From positions 1 through 9,051 of the forward strand of contig MIAC01000167.1 in NCBI GenBank assembly GCA_001830475.1: DNA of 9,051 bases, written 5' to 3'. Numbering within the stretch: position 1 is the first letter of the stretch; every line of letters starts with the position of its first letter. The position numbers and the translations under genes are program-made. The stretch comes from Rhodospirillales bacterium RIFCSPLOWO2_12_FULL_67_15 (lineage in GTDB: Bacteria > Pseudomonadota > Alphaproteobacteria > Rhodospirillales > 2-12-FULL-67-15). Of this stretch, positions 7,161 through 9,051 are shown piece after piece. Below the pieces are notes generated by a model that saw nothing but the letters and a program-made list of their open reading frames with translations, did no database searches and was not told where the DNA came from.

Positions 7161-7677
7161 GGCGCGGCATCAGCTCGACGAAGTTGCAGGGCTTGTGCCG
7201 CGCGTCGAGCTGATCCTTGAGGATCTCGTCCCAGGCGTCGCGGCAGGCGCCGGGCGAGCCCGGCAGCGCGAACAGGTACTTGCCCTCGGCGACGCCGGCG
7301 AGCGCGCGCGATTGCACGGTCGAGGTCTTGATCTTCTGGTAGCTGAGCCAGCGAAACAGTTCGCCGAAGCCGGGAATTTCCTTCTCGATCACCTGGCGGA
7401 AGGCCTCCGGCGTCACGTCGCGGCCGGTCACGCCGGTGCCGCCGGTGGCGACGATCACGTCCACGTCCGGCGCGGAAATCCACTGCCTGAGCTGGCTCGC
7501 GATCAGGTGGATTTCGTCCTTGACGATTTCGCGCCTGGCCACCTTGTGCCCGGCGGACATGATCCGCTCGACCAGGGTTTGGCCGGAACGGTCGTCGTCG
7601 AAGGTGCGCGTGTCGGAAACCGTCAGCACCGCGATGTTGACCGGAAGGAAAAGCCGCTCGCCCTCAATTTTCGACAT
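7138..7677 (-). CDS. moaB: Molybdenum cofactor biosynthesis protein MoaB
   Basis: This is a MogA/MoaB-type protein of 179 residues, which in this family adenylylates molybdopterin before molybdate insertion (in some species another protein does this). The molybdopterin-binding fold shows NIAVLTVSDTR (14-24), IVATGGTGVTGRDVTPEA (75-92) with the conserved Gly-rich loop and Asp87, SYQKIKTSTVQSRALAG (112-128) and LPGSPGAC (138-145). ATG 7677 gives the normal length and first residues; the frame is open further upstream to 7767, but that part lies inside the lytic transglycosylase gene and has no family similarity. It overlaps the transglycosylase stop by 14 bases, indicating co-transcription and probable coupling. 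The 3' end overlaps the opposite-strand DUF2064 gene by 23 bases. Confidence 0.94.
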   Translation of the reverse strand: MSKIEGERLFLPVNIAVLTVSDTRTFDDDRSGQTLVERIMSAGHKVARREIVKDEIHLIASQLRQWISAPDVDVIVATGGTGVTGRDVTPEAFRQVIEKEIPGFGELFRWLSYQKIKTSTVQSRALAGVAEGKYLFALPGSPGACRDAWDEILKDQLDARHKPCNFVELMPRLKEHVKP

Positions 7678-9051
7678 TGGTCGTGCGCTCCGCGTGCGCA
7701 AGTCCGCGTGCCGCCAACTCCAGCTTGCCCGCCTGAGCGATATAGGTCGGCCAATCGCCGGCGGCAAGCTGGGCGAGCGAGGGCGATTCCTGGCCGAGGC
7801 GATGGCGGTAGATCCACAGGTTCGCCATCACCCGCTCGACGAAGATGCGGGTTTCGCGCGCCGGGATGCTTTCGATGAACAGCAAGGGATCGCCGCGATG
7901 GTCGGCCTTGCGCCACCACTTGGCGAGGTTGCCGGGCCCGCCGTTCCACGCCGCGGCGATGAAGAAGAGGTCGCCCGCGATTCCGGGATCGCGGATCAAG
8001 GTTTCCAGGTACTTCTGGCCGAGCGTCAGGTTGACCTCGGGCGAGAACAGCTTCTTGCGCTTGGTGCCGCGGTGATACGCCTTGTCCCGCGCAACCAGGC
8101 TCGCGGTGCGCGGCATGAGCTGCATCAGCCCGCTCGCGCCGGCCCCGCTCCTGGCGTTGGGATTGAACGCCGATTCCTGGTGGATGAGGGCGTAGACCAG
8201 CGCCGGATCGACCCGGAAGCCGTTATCCGGCTCCCAACTCGGCAGCGGATAGGCGGCGCTCATCCAGCCGCCGCCTTGGGGGAACAGTTGGCGGTCGAGG
8301 CGGAGCGCCAACGCCGGCATGTCCGCGCGCGCCGCGAGCGCGAGAATGCCGCGCGCGAGCTTCGCGTCGGCGACGCCGCCGAGCCGGCGCAGTTCGCGCT
8401 CGGCGCGCCGATCCTCGCCGACCTGAACGAGGGCGACCGCGCGCCGCCCGGCCGGGCGACCGGCGAGACGTTCGATCTCGGCGCGCTCCAGGTCCGGCTC
8501 GGCCCAGCGGAAGTCAATCGCCTGCCCGAGCAGGTGCCCGGCGAGCAGCCCGTAGAAGGTGCGCGGATGCCGGGCCGCCGCCTCGAGCCACGGCGCGACC
8601 CGCTCCGGATTGCGCCCGACCAGGTTCGCGCGCGCCGCCCAGAACGCCGCCGCCGCGGCGAGCCAGGAATTGTCCGCGGCTTCGGCCGTCGCCTCGAAGT
8701 GGCGCCTCGCGTCGTCGAGGCGACCCCGCCGCCAGGAGGCCAGCCCCGCGAGCCATCCCGCTTCCGGGAGATGGCGGAGCGAGCGCATCGCCGGGACCGC
8801 GTGCGCGAGAACGTCCTCGTCCCGGCCGAGGTTGTAGAACCCTTGCGCGACGAGAACGCGGGCGTCGTCCAAGGCGAACGGGCCGAGCAGCCGCTTCGCC
8901 GCGGCCCCTTCGAGCAGCTTCGCCGCGGCTTGCGGCGCGCCCTTCTTCACGTGCGCGCGGATTTGGGCGCGGAGCGCATCCGCGCTTTTGCGCAAGGCGG
9001 GCGACGTTTCGCGTCGTTCGGTCGCGAGCGCGCCCTCCGGGGAGGGCGTGG
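7664..9051 (-). CDS. slt: Soluble lytic murein transglycosylase (N-terminus outside window)
   Basis: This periplasmic Slt70-like enzyme cleaves the MurNAc-GlcNAc bond of peptidoglycan to form 1,6-anhydroMurNAc ends. The frame is open to the right window edge. An internal TTG at 8995 would leave no signal peptide, so the true start and signal lie beyond the window. The N-terminal half is an Ala/Arg-rich superhelical, TPR-like region, for example WLAGLASWRRGRLDDARRHF. The C-terminal catalytic domain has the SLT signature: ALIHQESAFNP with catalytic Glu (274 counting from the TTG; codon 8176-8174), then GASGLMQLMPRTA, then NLTLGQKYLE, then AAAWNGGPGNLAKWW. A tail, FVERVMANLWIYRHRLGQ, closes the domain. 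The stop overlaps moaB by 14 bases. No functional link to moaB is known; the pairing looks like simple co-transcription. Confidence 0.93.
   Translation of the reverse strand, partial: TPSPEGALATERRETSPALRKSADALRAQIRAHVKKGAPQAAAKLLEGAAAKRLLGPFALDDARVLVAQGFYNLGRDEDVLAHAVPAMRSLRHLPEAGWLAGLASWRRGRLDDARRHFEATAEAADNSWLAAAAAFWAARANLVGRNPERVAPWLEAAARHPRTFYGLLAGHLLGQAIDFRWAEPDLERAEIERLAGRPAGRRAVALVQVGEDRRAERELRRLGGVADAKLARGILALAARADMPALALRLDRQLFPQGGGWMSAAYPLPSWEPDNGFRVDPALVYALIHQESAFNPNARSGAGASGLMQLMPRTASLVARDKAYHRGTKRKKLFSPEVNLTLGQKYLETLIRDPGIAGDLFFIAAAWNGGPGNLAKWWRKADHRGDPLLFIESIPARETRIFVERVMANLWIYRHRLGQESPSLAQLAAGDWPTYIAQAGKLELAARGLAHAERTTNVEN

Noticed and set aside
7678..7767. Upstream extension of moaB by 30 residues
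   Set aside because: The extension lies inside the transglycosylase coding region, has no MoaB similarity, and ATG 7677 gives the normal family N-terminus.

Overview
The window is GC-rich, tightly packed chromosomal DNA that looks alphaproteobacterial, most likely Rhodospirillales-like. The main reasons are a full-length CcrM-type GANTC methyltransferase lying downstream of rnhB, a CtrA half-site in front of it, an etfA-hbd pair, and receiver proteins carrying a GPDRRR tail motif. The genus cannot be fixed from the sequence alone. No tRNA, rRNA, IS element, CRISPR array or prophage was seen, and no gene-free stretch exceeds 185 bases.

Layout, left to right. (1) On the + strand are the C-terminal part of etfA (cut by the window edge) and a complete 3-hydroxybutyryl-CoA dehydrogenase; together they form a fatty-acid / polyhydroxybutyrate redox module. 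(2) Also on the + strand are two tandem paralogous stand-alone receiver proteins, about 78% identical over their first 150 residues. Both have Glu at the phosphoacceptor position and Lys at an Mg-binding Asp position. (3) On the - strand, facing them, is a run of radical SAM protein (PA0069-like), rnhB and ccrM. (4) On the + strand, divergent from the radical SAM gene, are two overlapping genes: a TIGR04283-like family-2 glycosyltransferase and a TIGR04282/DUF2064-like nucleotidyl/glycosyl-transferase. (5) On the - strand, entering from the right edge, are a soluble lytic transglycosylase (N-terminus cut off) and moaB, overlapping by 14 bases.

Regulation. The 105-base rnhB-ccrM gap holds four GANTC sites (the CcrM target; the fourth touches the rnhB stop) and the only TTAACCAT CtrA half-site I found. 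The arrangement recalls the Caulobacter ccrM promoter, which CtrA activates and GANTC methylation represses. A second GANTC cluster (five sites) lies before the second receiver gene but not before the first, so the two paralogs may be controlled differently through the cell cycle.

Most unusual item. A 32-base palindromic element occurs in the same reading frame inside two unrelated proteins, the radical SAM protein (near its C-terminus) and the family-2 glycosyltransferase. Both copies encode a peptide of the form V-(T/M)-P-V-G-(V/M)-(P/H)-S-H-D. The copies differ at four bases, three of which keep two alternative hairpins paired. This resembles the protein-embedded palindromic elements known from Rickettsia.
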